In this document: positions 1 through 38,779 of the stretch, in pieces
How the letters are laid out: every line of letters starts with the position of its first letter
Position numbering within the stretch: the first letter of the stretch is position 1
From: Trileptium ribeirensis
Lineage: Eukaryota; Nematoda; Enoplea; Enoplida; Thoracostomopsidae
DNA length: 64,000 nt
Direction: 5' to 3'
NCBI GenBank assembly: GCA_030248225.1
Contig: JASANE010018504.1
Coordinates: 51,553-115,552, forward strand
Position numbers and translations under genes: made by a program
The notes under the pieces: model-generated
What the model was told of the DNA's origin: nothing
The model's input: the letters and a program-made list of their open reading frames with translations, nothing else
The model's database searches: none

Positions 1-52
1 TATCAGCGAAGGATAAAATTAATGGACCTTTTATTGCACCTGAAATAAGCTA

Positions 53-26497
<26,445 letters not shown>

Positions 26498-27289
26498 TTT
26501 ACCGATATCTTCGATTTTCCTCCTGGAAACCTGTACGTGTTATTACAGAAGCCATCAAATAGTTAACATATATATAAATTCTTATACTTCTTGTCCTTTA
26601 AGTTGTGGCCGCCATACCGATTATAAAGGACCAAACCCTATAACTTTAGGAAAAAACCATCCAGTTTGGACCCTATAATTTTTTTCAATTAAAGCAACTT
26701 AGGTTTGGAAAGCACGGAAAAGAAACAGGACAGACAAACTTCTACGTTAAATATATTTAACAAAAATTTAATGGCACTATTGAAAAATATACCTAGATGT
26801 TTTTAAAACAATTTTAAAAATAATTAACTCTAAAAATACTGTTGTAGTCACATATTTATAATATGTGTCTCATTTTATATGTTTACATCACTACAGGCAT
26901 ATAATAATTTAAGGAAAGGACGTGCGGGCTAAATTCTAAATAATTATCGTCTACAGCGAGTGGTACCGTATATTGATGAATTTCTAGTATTGTTCTCAAC
27001 TTCAAAAATACTACAGTACTCGTCAGAAGGCTTCTTTGCTTGATGTTCTAAATATGTCCGTTCGAAACAACCATTTCTGGCGACCACTGTAGTAGCATCA
27101 TAGATAATAAGCTGACCGATGCGACATTTTTACGACGTAAAAATAAAAAAAAAATTGTTCAAAATTTTTAGTTAAAAATATATAAAATGAAAATTCACCT
27201 GATTCACCTGCGCACCCCATATTCATCATTGAGTTATTGCCAATACTTTTGGGATTGTAAATAAATATAATTTTGAAAAAAAATAAAAA

Positions 27290-29200
27290 ATTCACTTTTA
27301 CAACACAAAAAGATTCAAATTTTTAAACTTTTTAGGGCTTAATGATAAAACCCAAATCTTAATCAAACAAAAACTTTCAACATCAAATTTTTTCCATGTT
27401 TCTTGAACTTTAAATATTTAAAAAATAAAATTTTTTTTCAGTTTTACCACAGGACAAAAGTTTGAATTGTACGATTTAATGATGGAATCCAAATTTTGAT
27501 TAATCAAACAAAAACTTTTTGCATCAAATTTTTTCCACGTTTTTGAACTTTAAATATTTTGAAAAAATAAAAAACTTTCCAGTTTGACCACATGTCAAGA
27601 GATCCACATTTCTGAAATTTTTATAATTTAATGACGGAACCCGCAGTTCAGTCAAACAAAAACTTTTTATATAAAATTTTTCCACGTGTCTTGAACTTTA
27701 AATATGTACAAAAATATAAGAACTTTTCAGTTTCACCACGAAAAAAATTCTATCTTTGACTTTTTTACTATTCAATGATGGAACCCAAAGCTTAATCAAA
27801 CGAAAACTTTCTATATCAAAGTTTTTCCACGTTTCTTGAACTTTACATATTTAGGAAAAATAAAAACTTTTCAGTTTTACCACATGTCAAAAGATTAAAA
27901 TTTTTGAAATTTCTACAATTTACTGATGGAACCCAAAGCTTACTCAAACGCAAACTTTTTATATCAAAGTTTTTCCATGTTTTTGAACTTTAAAAATTTT
28001 GAAAAAATAAAAAATTGTTCAGTATTGCCACAAATGTAAACTTTTGAAATTTCTACAATTTAATGATAGCACCCAAACAAAAAACTTTATCAAATTTTTT
28101 TCACATTTCTTGAGCTTTAAATATTTTGAAAAAATAAACAAACTTTTCAGTTTTACCACAGGACAAGATTCAAATTTTTGGTTTTTTTACGATTTAACGA
28201 AGGAATCCAAACATTAATCAAAAAACCTTCTATGTAAATGTTTTTCCACGTTTCTAGAATTTAAATATTTTGAAGAGTAATGAAAACTTTTCAAAAAAAT
28301 AACTTTTCAGTTTTACAAACTCTACAATTTAATGATGGAACCCAAGCAAAAAACTTTGTTTTATTTTTCAAAATATTTAAAGCTCGAGAAATGTGAAAAA
28401 AACAAACTTTTCTGTTTTACCACAGGACAAGATTCAAATTTTTGAAATTTCTACAATTTAATGATGGAACCCAAAGCTTATACTCCATCACAAACTTTCT
28501 ATATAAAATTTTTTCCATGTTTCTTGAACTTTAAAATTTTTGAAAAAATAAAATAAAAAAGTTTTCAGTTTTGCCACATGTCAAATGATTCAAATTTTTG
28601 AAATTTCTACAATTTAATGATGGAACCCAAAGCTTACTCAAACACTAACTTTCTAATCAAAATTTTCAATGTTTTTTGAACTTTAAAAATTTTGAAAAAA
28701 TAAAAAAAACATTTTTCAGTTTTGCCAAATGTCAAAAGATTTAAGCTTGTCCAAAGCTTAAACAAAAAACTTTATCAAATTTTTTTCACGTTTCTTGAGC
28801 TCTAAATATTTTGAAAAAATAAAAAACCTTTCAGTTTAACACAGGACAAAAGATTCAAAATTCTGAATTTTTTACGATTTAAAAGTAGAACCCAAAGCTT
28901 AATCAAACAATTTTTCCACCTTTCATGAACTTTAAATATTTTGAAAAAAATAAACTTTCCAGATTTACCGCAGGACAAAAGAATCAAGTTTTTGATTTCT
29001 TTACGATTTAATGATGGAAGCCAAAGCTTAATCAAACAAAAACGTTCTATATAAAATTTTTCCACATTTCTTGAACTTTAAACATTTTGGAAAGGTTATC
29101 AGTTTTACCACAGGACAAAAATTAATATTTTTGATATTTTTTAGGATTTAATGACTGAACCCATAACTTAATCAAACAGAAACTAACACGTTTTTCATTT
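27290..29200. repeat. AT-rich tandem array of about 13 monomers, 130-155 bp each
   Basis: Every unit repeats the same order: a TTCAAATTTTTGAAATTTCTAC block, TTTAATGATGGAACCCAAAG, CTTAATCAAACAAAAACTTT, TTTCCACGTTTCTTGAAC, TTTAAATATTTTGAAAAAAT and TTTTCAGTTTTACCACAGGA. The AATGATGGAACCC word sits near 27340, 27478, 27630, 27773, 27921, 28060, 28196, 28330, 28460, 28615, 28870, 29017 and 29150. Units differ by point changes and small deletions. The array starts about 0.8 kb upstream of the KLC start codon. No coding content. Confidence 0.92.
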
Positions 29201-29484
29201 AAGTAAAACCAACTGAAAATCGATTTATAAAGGAATTTGATAAGGGGTAAAACACCAAACAGGTTGGTGTCTCTTCTTAAAAGAGAAATACGTCGCTACT
29301 CTCAAAAATCATATGTAAGAAAATGTTAAAATCAAGACGATGAGCGTCGCTATACGCAGATTGCGCCGTACTCGTGAACACTAAGCCTAAGTGAAGTGGT
29401 CCTAACATAAACCTTAGATTAAGCCATAGGTGTATGAGGTCCTTCCCATTGGGCCTTTGGCTGTTGGTTGCGGTGGTGGGGACG

Positions 29485-29730
29485 CTTAAAATAGGTTTCT
29501 GCGAAATTGAAAAGAAATTTCTTTCAATCTAGCAACATCAGATATTCTTTGAAAATTCAAAGAAATATTCTTTGAAATTTCAAAGAATTATCTTTTAAAG
29601 AATTAAATATTTTTGTAATTTCAAAAATAATTCTTTGAAATTTCAAAGATTATTTCTTTGAAATTTAAAAGAATATCTGGTGGTGCAAATTTCAAAGATT
29701 TTTTTAATTTCACACAAACTATTTTGAGTG
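29485..29730. mobile_element. Foldback/MITE-like element of TTTGAAATTTCAAAG palindromes
   Basis: The outer ends match as an inverted repeat (CTTAAAATAGGTTTCTGCGA against the inverse of 29710-29730). Inner arms of about 50 bp (29545-29595 and 29630-29690) are mutually inverted and each consists of repeated ATTCTTTGAAATTTCAAAGA palindromes. The element could fold into a hairpin along nearly its whole length. No clear target duplication, so class and boundaries are uncertain. Confidence 0.65.
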
Positions 29731-29739
29731 TAGGTCATC

Positions 29740-31340
29740 GGGGAGGAGAGTAAAGCAGTGGATCTTACGAATTCTAGGAACTCATTACTAACCCAAATTT
29801 GCAAAAAAAAATTCGCAAATTTTCGCGTCTTTTTTGCTAACTATATATCTGTTCTTTTGGTAACGACATAACGTTGCACCCCTCAGCTGACGTAAATAAC
29901 AAATGAGATATTGTAGCCCAAGCTTTGCACTACAACCCGATCGGTTTCAAACCGCTCAGAGCACATTTTCACGGAAAAGCATAAGTTATATACTTTTATC
30001 AAGAATGATATAATTAATAATGCATCAATTATACAGTAATACAAACTGCTTATGGAGAATTATCGATAAAATGCATTTAGCAAATATAACAGTTTTGCTA
30101 CCTGACACAGCTTTTGGGTATTGCCGTGTTCGCCAACTGCACAGTTACAGCCTTACGAGTCTGAATAGTAGCAACCAACATATACCAAAAAAATCAGATT
30201 AAAAATATAGATACATTATATTCGGTCCCTAAGTTGATCTTCCTAGACCCACTTCAATAAGCCACAAACACCACTTATAAATAAATTGAACCTTTCAAAG
30301 GTTATAAATCACAACTTCCATGAAAAATTATAGCTAATTTTGACCAGCATTGTTCACGTTGCTATCCCGTAGCGCTTGCTATATTGGGTACATAACATGC
30401 AAATTCTATCATATTCGTTAACTACAAAAACCTTTACAGTCAATTCAATATTGTCAAATTTTGTCAGGTTTGGAGTTGCATTTGCTCATATACGTAGTTA
30501 CCAAAATATAGATATTATGCAACCTCAATTTGAGTCCAAAATTTATACTATATGTAATGCTTCAAAATTAGTCCTGATAACTGAACGACTATTGCGATCT
30601 AGACCATCTTCCTCCGACCATTCGGACGTCAGGAAACAGTTACTTAATTATGTTAGTTTGTTCAAAATGAATGAGATATACTTTGAGATTACAAATAGGA
30701 CTATAAATGGAATTATAATTGAGATTATAAATATATAGCAGATATATACACGATTTCCGTGAACGGTAAACATATGTATATAACAAGTCTTTATTGGAAT
30801 TGGAACCAACGTGGATTAACGTACAACTGCAGCTGCCTTTTTATTCTGTGAACATCCGACGCTAATTTGCGACTACGTAAACGTGCGTTTTCATTTCAGC
30901 TATTTAAATTTCGCACTACGGCTCGGAAGAATATGAAGTAAAAGCTGCTGCACAATCACGAGTGAATTTCTGCTATTGTGGTGAAACAAAGCGGCAAACG
31001 TGAATCAACAAATTTCGAACAATAATTCAAACGAAACTCGCCATACTGTAGATGTTAAGTTTCAAGTTAGGAAGCAGCATGTTCAAAACTGGGCAATAAT
31101 TAAGAAACACAAAACTTTTATATACCAGCATATCTGAAAGGAGTTACTGGCAAGGAGTACCGTAATCCAACAAACAATATTTCTCCATAATAAGCGTGAT
31201 GATAACGTACAATTGTGATTTTCACAGCAAACGGTAACTGCAAATACATCAGTAGTAGTGCATGACAAGATGCCACAACTCGACTAACCCATTGACAAAG
31301 GCTGGAGGCAACACTGCTGGCCCATTGTTACAGTCCTTTC
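29740..31340. other. No recognised gene
   Basis: A plus-strand open frame of 120 codons at 30376-30738 has no motif I recognise, and AT-rich composition makes it likely a chance ORF. Nothing else found. Confidence 0.4.
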
Positions 31341-31344
31341 ATTG

Positions 31345-31917
31345 ATTCTTCTCCATTTTCCCCCAGGCCGCATTTGAGCAAAAATGGTCAGATTCTGGAA
31401 ATTTTGGTATTTTTGTGATCCTTGAAACCTCCCCTGATTACTTCGACCAAAAAATTAAATTTTTAGGTTTTTTCGGGTCCCAAGGGTCCCCCTTTAACCC
31501 CAAAAAAAATCTTAAAAAAATTGGATTTTTACCCACCATTCGACGCGGCTTGACGAGCTGAATCGAATGGTGATATTTTTAATGGGATCCGGTAACCGGA
31601 TCCTAAGTTATGGCCAAAAACTATCGGAGGTTGAGAGGCTCAGCAATTGAACATTTTTGACCATAACTTAGGATGCTTTTATCGGATCCCGTTAAAAATA
31701 ACACCATTAGACTCAGCTCGTCAAGCCGCGTCGACTGGTGGATAAAAATCCAATTTTTAAGAAAAAAATTTTAAAATCAAAAATATAAATTTTAAAAATT
31801 CAATTTTTTGGTAGAAATGATCAGTGGAGGTCTCGAAAATCATAAAAATACCAAAATTTCCAGAATCTCACCATTTTTAGGCAGATGCGGGCTGGTGGGA
31901 TAATGGAAAAGAACCCT
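31345..31917. mobile_element. Foldback element with about 270-bp inverted arms
   Basis: The left arm (31345-31620) and right arm (31652-31917) are inverted copies: GAAATTTTGGTATTTTTGTG, CGACGCGGCTTGACGAGCTG and ATCCTAAGTTATGG on the left reappear inverted on the right. A spacer of about 30 bp separates them. Arm-to-arm identity looks around 80-85% by eye, with indels in the A/T-rich middle. The outer tip is near GGGTTCTTTTCCATTATCCC (inverse of the right end). No ORF; the transposition class is unknown. Confidence 0.8.
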
Positions 31918-32211
31918 TTCATTTGCATCGCTGCTGTTCTAATGCCAAAAAAACTTATGACGAACACTCTACGGTCATGGATTCTTTCACACATCTTATC
32001 ACCTACCAAATTCCCTAACCAACGCATATATATCATCTATGAGAAACGTAGTTACAAGTATATGCTTACATAACGTTTTAACGCCCAAAAACGAAAACTA
32101 CTATTGCTATAACCATGTATCCGCGTTAAAGTACTTGTTATTGTTATAACACATAATAACGCAAAAACGCCGTGCTAGTTAGTTCTAGTTCTAACTGCAG
32201 CTGAGAATTTT

Positions 32212-32410
32212 CAACCGCGGCCCAGGTCGGCCGAGCCGACACACGGAACGATCGTGTACTGAAAACCACGAAAATACAAAAATACCAAAATTTCCAGAAT
32301 CTCACCATTTTTGGGCAAATGTGGGCTGGTGGGATAATGGAAAAGAACCCTTTCAAACCGCGGCCCAGGTCGGCCGAGCCGACACCCGGAACGATCGTGT
32401 ACTGAAACAC
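32212..32410. repeat. Duplicated GC-rich block flanking a foldback-element fragment
   Basis: The block CCGCGGCCCAGGTCGGCCGA followed by GCCGACAC and GGAACGATCGTGTACTGAAA occurs at 32215 and again at 32358, 143 bp apart. Between them (about 32270-32352) is a second, partial copy of the right tip of the 31.3 kb foldback element. The block contains the palindrome GTCGGCCGAGCCGAC. Confidence 0.75.
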
Positions 32411-32419
32411 CCCTAAGTA

Positions 32420-33590
32420 GCCCGGCACAATCCTGTCCAACAAACTACATAGTGCCATTATGCAATGGTTCCGCGCATGTAATGTATGTGTTGTGCTGTG
32501 TAATACCACAAACCGCAGTTGCGGTGCTGCATACTTTTTTCATTTCCGAGATAAGGTGAATACAAATAAGGTCGATGTTACCTTGGCTAATGAATAGCAC
32601 CTAACTATGAAAACAAGATATTTATCTATAGTTTTTCGTTATATTTGTTTCAATGGATAACATGCGACCTGCTCACACATACCAAGTATTGTTAATATTT
32701 CGCTGACAGATACAAATTTTATGATACAGCTTGAAAAGCTTGGGTATATTTTAAGAATGTTGCATCGCGGTCAACCACTAAATCAGCCCGACAGCTCTCG
32801 ACACTGATCAACGCAATCTTGATTTTTAATCACAAATTTACAGTTTTATTTAAAATCTTAACGCCGTTCTACGTGTCACCAGACAACAGCAGGATACCAC
32901 GAGCTCGCGAAATGCTCCTCCGCAAGGTGTATTCTTGCAGTGAACTTTGTAGCCAACCACAGTCTGTCAAGCGAACCAGGCGGAAACACACCAGATTACA
33001 AAAAGGCCGCGCTCTACCAAAAAATTTCGTCTCGTCTCACTTTCACGTCTAATGCGATAAGAGTGATGAAAACAGTCACGTTGATGATTGAAACATTTAT
33101 GAATACAATACAGCACAGTATTGAGCAACGTGGCGCATTGTTTAAAAAATCCCAGAACAATGCAATTCACACCAGACAGGATCAATGGCAAAAGCCTTTA
33201 AGGCGAAATCAACCCAGCACACATCCTAAACTCGTGGTACACGGAAACAGCGATTGCAACAATTAAACAATACAGTTATATATATATATATATTATATAT
33301 ATTATATTCGTCAATAATTCTACGTTGTCGAAGTTGATTTTTGAAAAGGCAGAGATAATATTTATAATCATACAAAGCGGAAGCGACGTCTTCGTAAAAC
33401 GTTTAGCAAGCTCTTCTCAGTTTATTAAAAAAGCCTCGCTCGAGTCAACATCGACCGTCGACGTTCAAGTATTCCATATATATGCCTCTACTGTTACAAA
33501 CAGTATCTACCGAGCGGACAGTTTTATGTACAACCATTATTTCTACTTGACATCTGCAGGCTTGATGTTCAGCGCATAACTAAATCTACG
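32420..33590. other. No recognised gene; AT microsatellite
   Basis: A run of alternating AT/TATAT lies at 33275-33308. Short open frames at 32819-33266 have no recognisable motif. No other structure seen. Confidence 0.45.
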
Positions 33591-33650
33591 TGTATATACT
33601 AGAGTTGAATCCGGGTACGGGTATTTCGGACGATAAATTTCGGGTCCAGG

Positions 33651-34828
33651 CAGAGATGTAAGCGGGTCGGGTATATCCGCGGGTACCCGCGGGTACCCGG
33701 AATCCGGGTCGGGTCAGTATTGTTGAAAGCTGGGTATACCCGCGGGTAAAAAAAAAGACAGTTGACCCGGGTAAGCAAGCGTTGATAATTCACCAACGCT
33801 TTGTGTCGACAACGCATTGATCCTTGAATTTTGATGTCTAATGTCACTGACCGTCACCATAATTCACCGATAATTATCCTGTAGTGTACTTCATAGGCAT
33901 CAGTAGGACAATGATTAATCGTTAACTTATCGCAGGAATTCTTCGCATCGAATTTTCATTGTCGTTATCGAATTTAGGCATTATCTTATCTACTCATTCT
34001 GTCTTTGTTTTAAATAGTTTTAAATACTGTTGTGTGCAAGTCACGGTCTTTGTTTCAAATAATTTTAAAGTGTTTCGTGTGTGGCTAATTTTTTTTAGTG
34101 CGGATAGTGTATTGAGTGCCACATTCCTTTTAGCTTGGACAGATACAACGGAATACATTTTTAAATTTCTTTAAATTGAAAGTTTGGACTACTGCGATAA
34201 GGTGCACGGTGCACCTGCATACTTCATAATCTCATATTGGAATTTCATGCACTTTTCCGTTACTTACGGCCCTCGCGATCCGAATCTTACCTATTCCGGC
34301 GTCATCGGCGGCATCTGAGCGCGATTTTAGCGGCATAAATCAAACGATCACACGACTTAGGGCTAATCTGAAACCTAAGAATGTCGACAAAATTGAGTTT
34401 TTGAATGGGTATTGGCGCTACAGGGCTTGCAAACCAGAACCAGCAGAAACGATGTAAACAGAAAGTGTAGAAACAGCGCAAACGATGTATATTTATGTAT
34501 ATATGCCCATCGCTATTGTTACATATATACAGTAACAGTGAATGTTTCTAGTTATGTGTTCGCTAAACCGCTAGGGCAAGTAATTAATTAGCAGCGATTA
34601 CCTATTTATAAGAAAGGTTCTATCCTTTTTTCACTGTTTGCAATTACGATTGTCATGATAGCTTAAACTTAGGATAAACGGGTGAAAACGTTTGGCAGCT
34701 ACACTATACCCGGATTCCGGGTCGGGTAAAAAATTTGTAAGCCGGGTAGACCCGCGGGTACAAAATTTTTCGATTACGCGGGTCGGGTAGCATAACGGGT
34801 AAAATAGTCGTACCCGTTTACATCTCTG
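33651..34828. mobile_element. Inner hAT-type non-autonomous element (CAGAGATGTAA ends), CGGGT family
   Basis: Left end CAGAGATGTAAGCGGGTC; the right end inverted is CAGAGATGTAAACGGGTA. A perfect 8-bp duplication GGTCCAGG (33643-33650 and 34829-34836) flanks it. Subterminal CGGGT/ACCCG repeats crowd both ends (33662-33770 and 34709-34815). It is 1178 bp with no transposase-like ORF. It sits within the left subterminal region of the outer element, so it is the younger insertion. Confidence 0.93.
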
Positions 34829-35379
34829 GGTCCAGGTATTGACTTTCAAAAATTCCGGGTCTGGTTACTTTACTTTGCAAGGTCCGGGTCCGTGTCCGGC
34901 TACTGCCAAAAATACCCAGCCTGTTTGTCTGCCATGCCAATTTAATGGCGGATTTTAATTCAGAACCATCTGCTTCTAGCTCGCTCGAGTTAATATCCGG
35001 TGACATATTATGTTCACTACTAGAAACCATAACATTTCGTAATAAAACTATACTACTACTAGTGATGCGTGCCAAACAGAACCATCTGATGACTGATTAT
35101 AATGTGAAATTAAATGGTGTTCAGATATGCGATGGTTATGTTGGAAAACGTGACACCGAAAAACGGCGCTAGTAACTCTAAAGATTCTCCATTCCGACTG
35201 AGAAACTGGTCAAAAAAATTAATTTTCAAAGTTTTATGCTTGCTCGATACTCAAACGATGCAATCTCGCACTAAAGACGCAACAGTATATAGCCGTAAAT
35301 TTAATATGTGCTACATGTACAATTATATACCGTAAGAGAACATACTGAATGCATCATATATATACTAGGTTATCCTATC

Positions 35380-36540
35380 AATATTGCTTTCAAGGTGCTG
35401 AAAGCAGTAATCTGCATTAGATTCAAGGGACACTGGGAACATTTCGACCTGGTCATAGCACAATCAACCAGATATTAAGCATGAATATCATGTTGCAGAA
35501 TGTTCATGGATATCGCAGACCAGCCGCATTGGCCTTCATTGATTTCAAAGCCGCGTTCGACTCAGTTCAAAGAGAATCGTCCTATAAGATATTGCAGGCG
35601 GACCGTTTGCCGGCCAAGATCATATCCCTTATCAAGTCACTGTTAGAACCATATTACTGCTGTATGCCAATAAAGGACACTTATCTGATAGCTTTGAGGT
35701 CAAGTCTGAAGTGAGACGAGGGTCCATTTTGTCCCCATCCTCTTCAAATACGCAATTTCATGGGTGGTGGAGACTGCCCAGGCTAACGACGACGGTTAAA
35801 TTTTCGATGCAAATGGCATTAACTTCACAGATGCCGCTTATACCGACGACATAGCCATAGCTGCATCGTCAGCCAGCGAACTACAGGAGGTGCTCAATCG
35901 CTCTCACCTCGCAGAAGACCAAGATAAACTAATCACATGCTGCATCGAGACACATCAAGACATCGTACTGAACGGTTCTGTGGGGGAACACGTCGTTCTG
36001 TCACCTGGGCAGCAATTTTACGGTATCAGGGGATTGCAACACCGAGATTAAAAACCGCATAATCCGTGCCAGGTCAGCCTTTGCGGGCCTACGGCATGTG
36101 TGAAATTCGGCAGACGTGTTCGTTCACACGAAACTCAAATATATAATGCAGCCATTCGACCGATTCTGTTCTATGCCTGAAGAACGCATACAGCGAAGTC
36201 ACGCAGACACCGATCCTAGGCTTGACAAAGTTCGATCACATCAGGGACGAAGATCTTCGTCGAAGAGTTGGTCACGAAACCGAGGTGTCGACACTGCTGG
36301 TTTGCAGCTCCTCGGTCATGTTCTGAGGATGCCCGAGGATCCTGAAGTCACTGGGTAAAGCAACGCCCCCGCCCTCGGACGACTGGGCACGACCGCGCGG
36401 AAGTTCAAACGAGACCTGTCAACAACATTTTCGATACATGCCGCTACGCCAATGGCAACAATACCCGGCGTCACATCAAACCAAGCACAGCGAATAGAGA
36501 AGAGTGACAACGAGTGATCAGGATTGAGGCACCCCACAAC
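35380..36540 (+). pseudogene. Broken LINE reverse transcriptase
   Basis: Fragments in shifting frames give the RT order expected of a non-LTR element. GTFRPGHSTINQI lies near 35430-35470, then LAFIDFKAAFDSV (35535-35575) with the catalytic Asp. VRRGSILSP follows near 35712-35740, then AAYTDDIAIAASSASELQ (35832-35885), the F/Y-x-D-D catalytic motif. A C-terminal-like DEDLRRRVGHETEVSTLL / LQLLGHVLRMPED block sits near 36245-36345. Several frameshifts and stops make it non-functional. It lies inside the outer hAT element, so it inserted later or was carried along. The clade is not determined. Confidence 0.8.
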
Positions 36541-36779
36541 CGTGGGCCAGGGGAATTCCTACCAATCACCCCTCTAGAAGCAGTGTGTGATTGGCACGTG
36601 GGTAATGGAACAACGGTTAGCATAGAATTGCATCCGGGTCCGGGTGTTTCTGACGAAAAATTCCGGGTCCGGATTCGGGTATTATTTTTAAAAAAATTCG
36701 GGTCCTGTTATTTTATTTTGCAAGGTCCGGGTCCGTGTATTAATTTTGAAAAGTTACAACTCTAATATATACCATGCTA

Positions 36780-38330
36780 ATGTCCGATGGATTTTTGATC
36801 TTAATGCGATTTTGACCATCATTTGCATGTTTTGGAATTGGAATAAACACAGCTTCTGAAATTCTGCAGCTCGCAGGCCAGTATATGCAACGTCAGGAAT
36901 GCCGACAATAGCTTTAGTAGCTTATTGCATAATAAGCCAATTCCTCACCAACGATGGCAATCACTTGGATCTGTTGTTTTAAAACAACCAAAGACCGACA
37001 TAATTTCTTAATTAATAAGCATGTGCTGTGTAGAAAACCACTGCATTCTTTCAACGGCTAAGTAGCTAGTATTTCACAATTTTTCTTGATCATTAAGAAC
37101 ACGCTAGTTAAGTATGGGAATAAGAGTGACATGGCTCGATTTCTGAAATTCAGCCGAATTCACGCAGCATTTTACCACAAAAAGTTATACCAAAGTTGCC
37201 AAATTTCTTTTTATTAATTCTTTTGCGTTTCACAAAATGATATGAATGTTTTCGACGTAACGCAAGATATGAAAGTTTAGCTTAACATTGAATTTTTGAA
37301 AATAAATCTACCTTAATTAGGCAAAACGGTCTCTCGGAAACGTAAAGTAAAATGAGGGTAACATACAACGCTAATCTGACGCTGCAGTTTGAAACATAAT
37401 TCCGGTTTACTATATATAATCGTGAATGCATAATATCCCACAATAACTTGTTTAGAAAAATTATATACCTACATACTTACATACTCATATAATGGTTTTC
37501 ATTAGTATATAGTTGCGGTATGACGTTGGAATGAGAAGCATCGATGATCTAAGAACTATTTGCCAGTTAGTGATGGAAGAAAATACGCTCTGGATGTACA
37601 GAACTTCTTGAATTAGTGCAATAATGATGGTTGCATTGCAATTTATACTCAAAGTTCCAAGACCATTTGGTTGCTTAACATATCAGCAAAGTGTTGCATT
37701 TGCTCTTGACATTTGTGCGCCCCAAAACACTGTGGTGTACATTATAATTGCACACAAAGAAAGTGTTAACCCTTCGGTTTAGAATAATTTCCTACATTCA
37801 AGAACCCTTGTTGCGGTAGTAGCTTGTGATCGTACAGAAAATAAACGAATTCCAGAGGATCACTATTCCCAATACTTAAGCTGAGAAGCAAAAACATACT
37901 GTAAGAGCTGGTTAATTTATTAACCTGAATCATTGCGGTCTATTTATCCAGATGTACAATTCATATATTCATAAGACATAGTCTGGTGGGACTGCTTATA
38001 ATATAGTTTATAGTTTTAACATGAGAACGACATAAGGCATTACGGTCTACAGTTCTTGGATGAGATCATCTGTCTAATCACAATTTAAGGCTGTGAGAGT
38101 GGCGAGTTGGCTGGGTAGTGACAGATAGTGACAATCATCCTTAAACAAACAACTGATCCAGTTTGGAGACTGATTTGAAATGCTCTCAACATCTGTCATT
38201 ATATTTTATCGGCCGGCACACATTACGCATCACCCTACCAAAATAGCATTGACGAGAGGTCATGGTAATAAATTTAACTGCTTCAAATTAGCAAAACTAT
38301 ATACCTGTAGGTATGACCTGTGGGTTTACC
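36780..38330. other. No recognised gene
   Basis: AT-rich sequence with short open frames only. No motif, repeat family shared with the rest of the window, or splice-competent exon pattern that I could support. Confidence 0.4.
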
Positions 38331-38339
38331 CACTGTGGA

Positions 38340-38770
38340 AACGAGAGAGCTGAAACTAATTAGAGGAACGTTTCCGTTTCATCTAGAGAATGCCCGGCTA
38401 AAATGGAGAAATGGGAAACAATGAATTGCAGTAATTGTCAGAAATATATATATACATGCGTAACTTAACAACTGATCACAATTGTTCATATTCAGAAAGG
38501 CAAAATTTCAACGATTTTAGCTTCAAACCGTAAAATTTGGGCACATTTTAGACAAAACAGGAAATAATTCTGATATTTTAGCCGTCACAAAAAATCCGCT
38601 AAATTATTAGTGGCGCAGGAAAGTATCGGTATTCCTAAGGGTATAAATTGGGGTAGGGCGGGAAGGCGGCCAACATGTACCATATAATATGAACCGGAGG
38701 AACCTGAAGAAATCGACAGAGTTAGTGGTCCCTTCCTTTATTTGCAGAAGTCGGAATGTTCAAATGTTAG
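38340..38770 (+). repeat. Dispersed repeat family B, copy 3
   Basis: GCGCAGGAAAGTATCGGTAT, then AATATGAACCGGAGGAACCT and GAAGAAATCGACAGAG follow the order seen at 6.8 kb. It starts near GCCCGGCTAAAATGGAG. Class unknown. Confidence 0.45.
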
Positions 38771-38779
38771 AGCAAGTCT

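Larger units (their letters stand above)
33600..36764. mobile_element. Outer hAT-type element (TAGAGTTG ends) carrying nested insertions
   Basis: The left end is TAGAGTTGAATCCGGGT and the right end, read inverted, is TAGAGTTGTAACTTTTC. The flanks are GTATATAC (33592-33599) and ATATATAC (36765-36772), a 7/8 match to an 8-bp target duplication. Clusters of CCGGGTCCGGGT-like motifs lie inside both ends (33609-33650 with 34837-34890, and 36631-36735). The interior has been entered by another hAT element (33651-34828) and by LINE reverse transcriptase sequence (about 35380-36540). Short frames at 34818-35172 lie in its own interior and show no recognisable transposase motif. Confidence 0.82.

Noticed and set aside
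30376..30738. 120-codon plus-strand ORF
   Set aside because: No recognisable motif, no neighbouring exon-like sequence, and AT-rich context in which such ORFs arise by chance.
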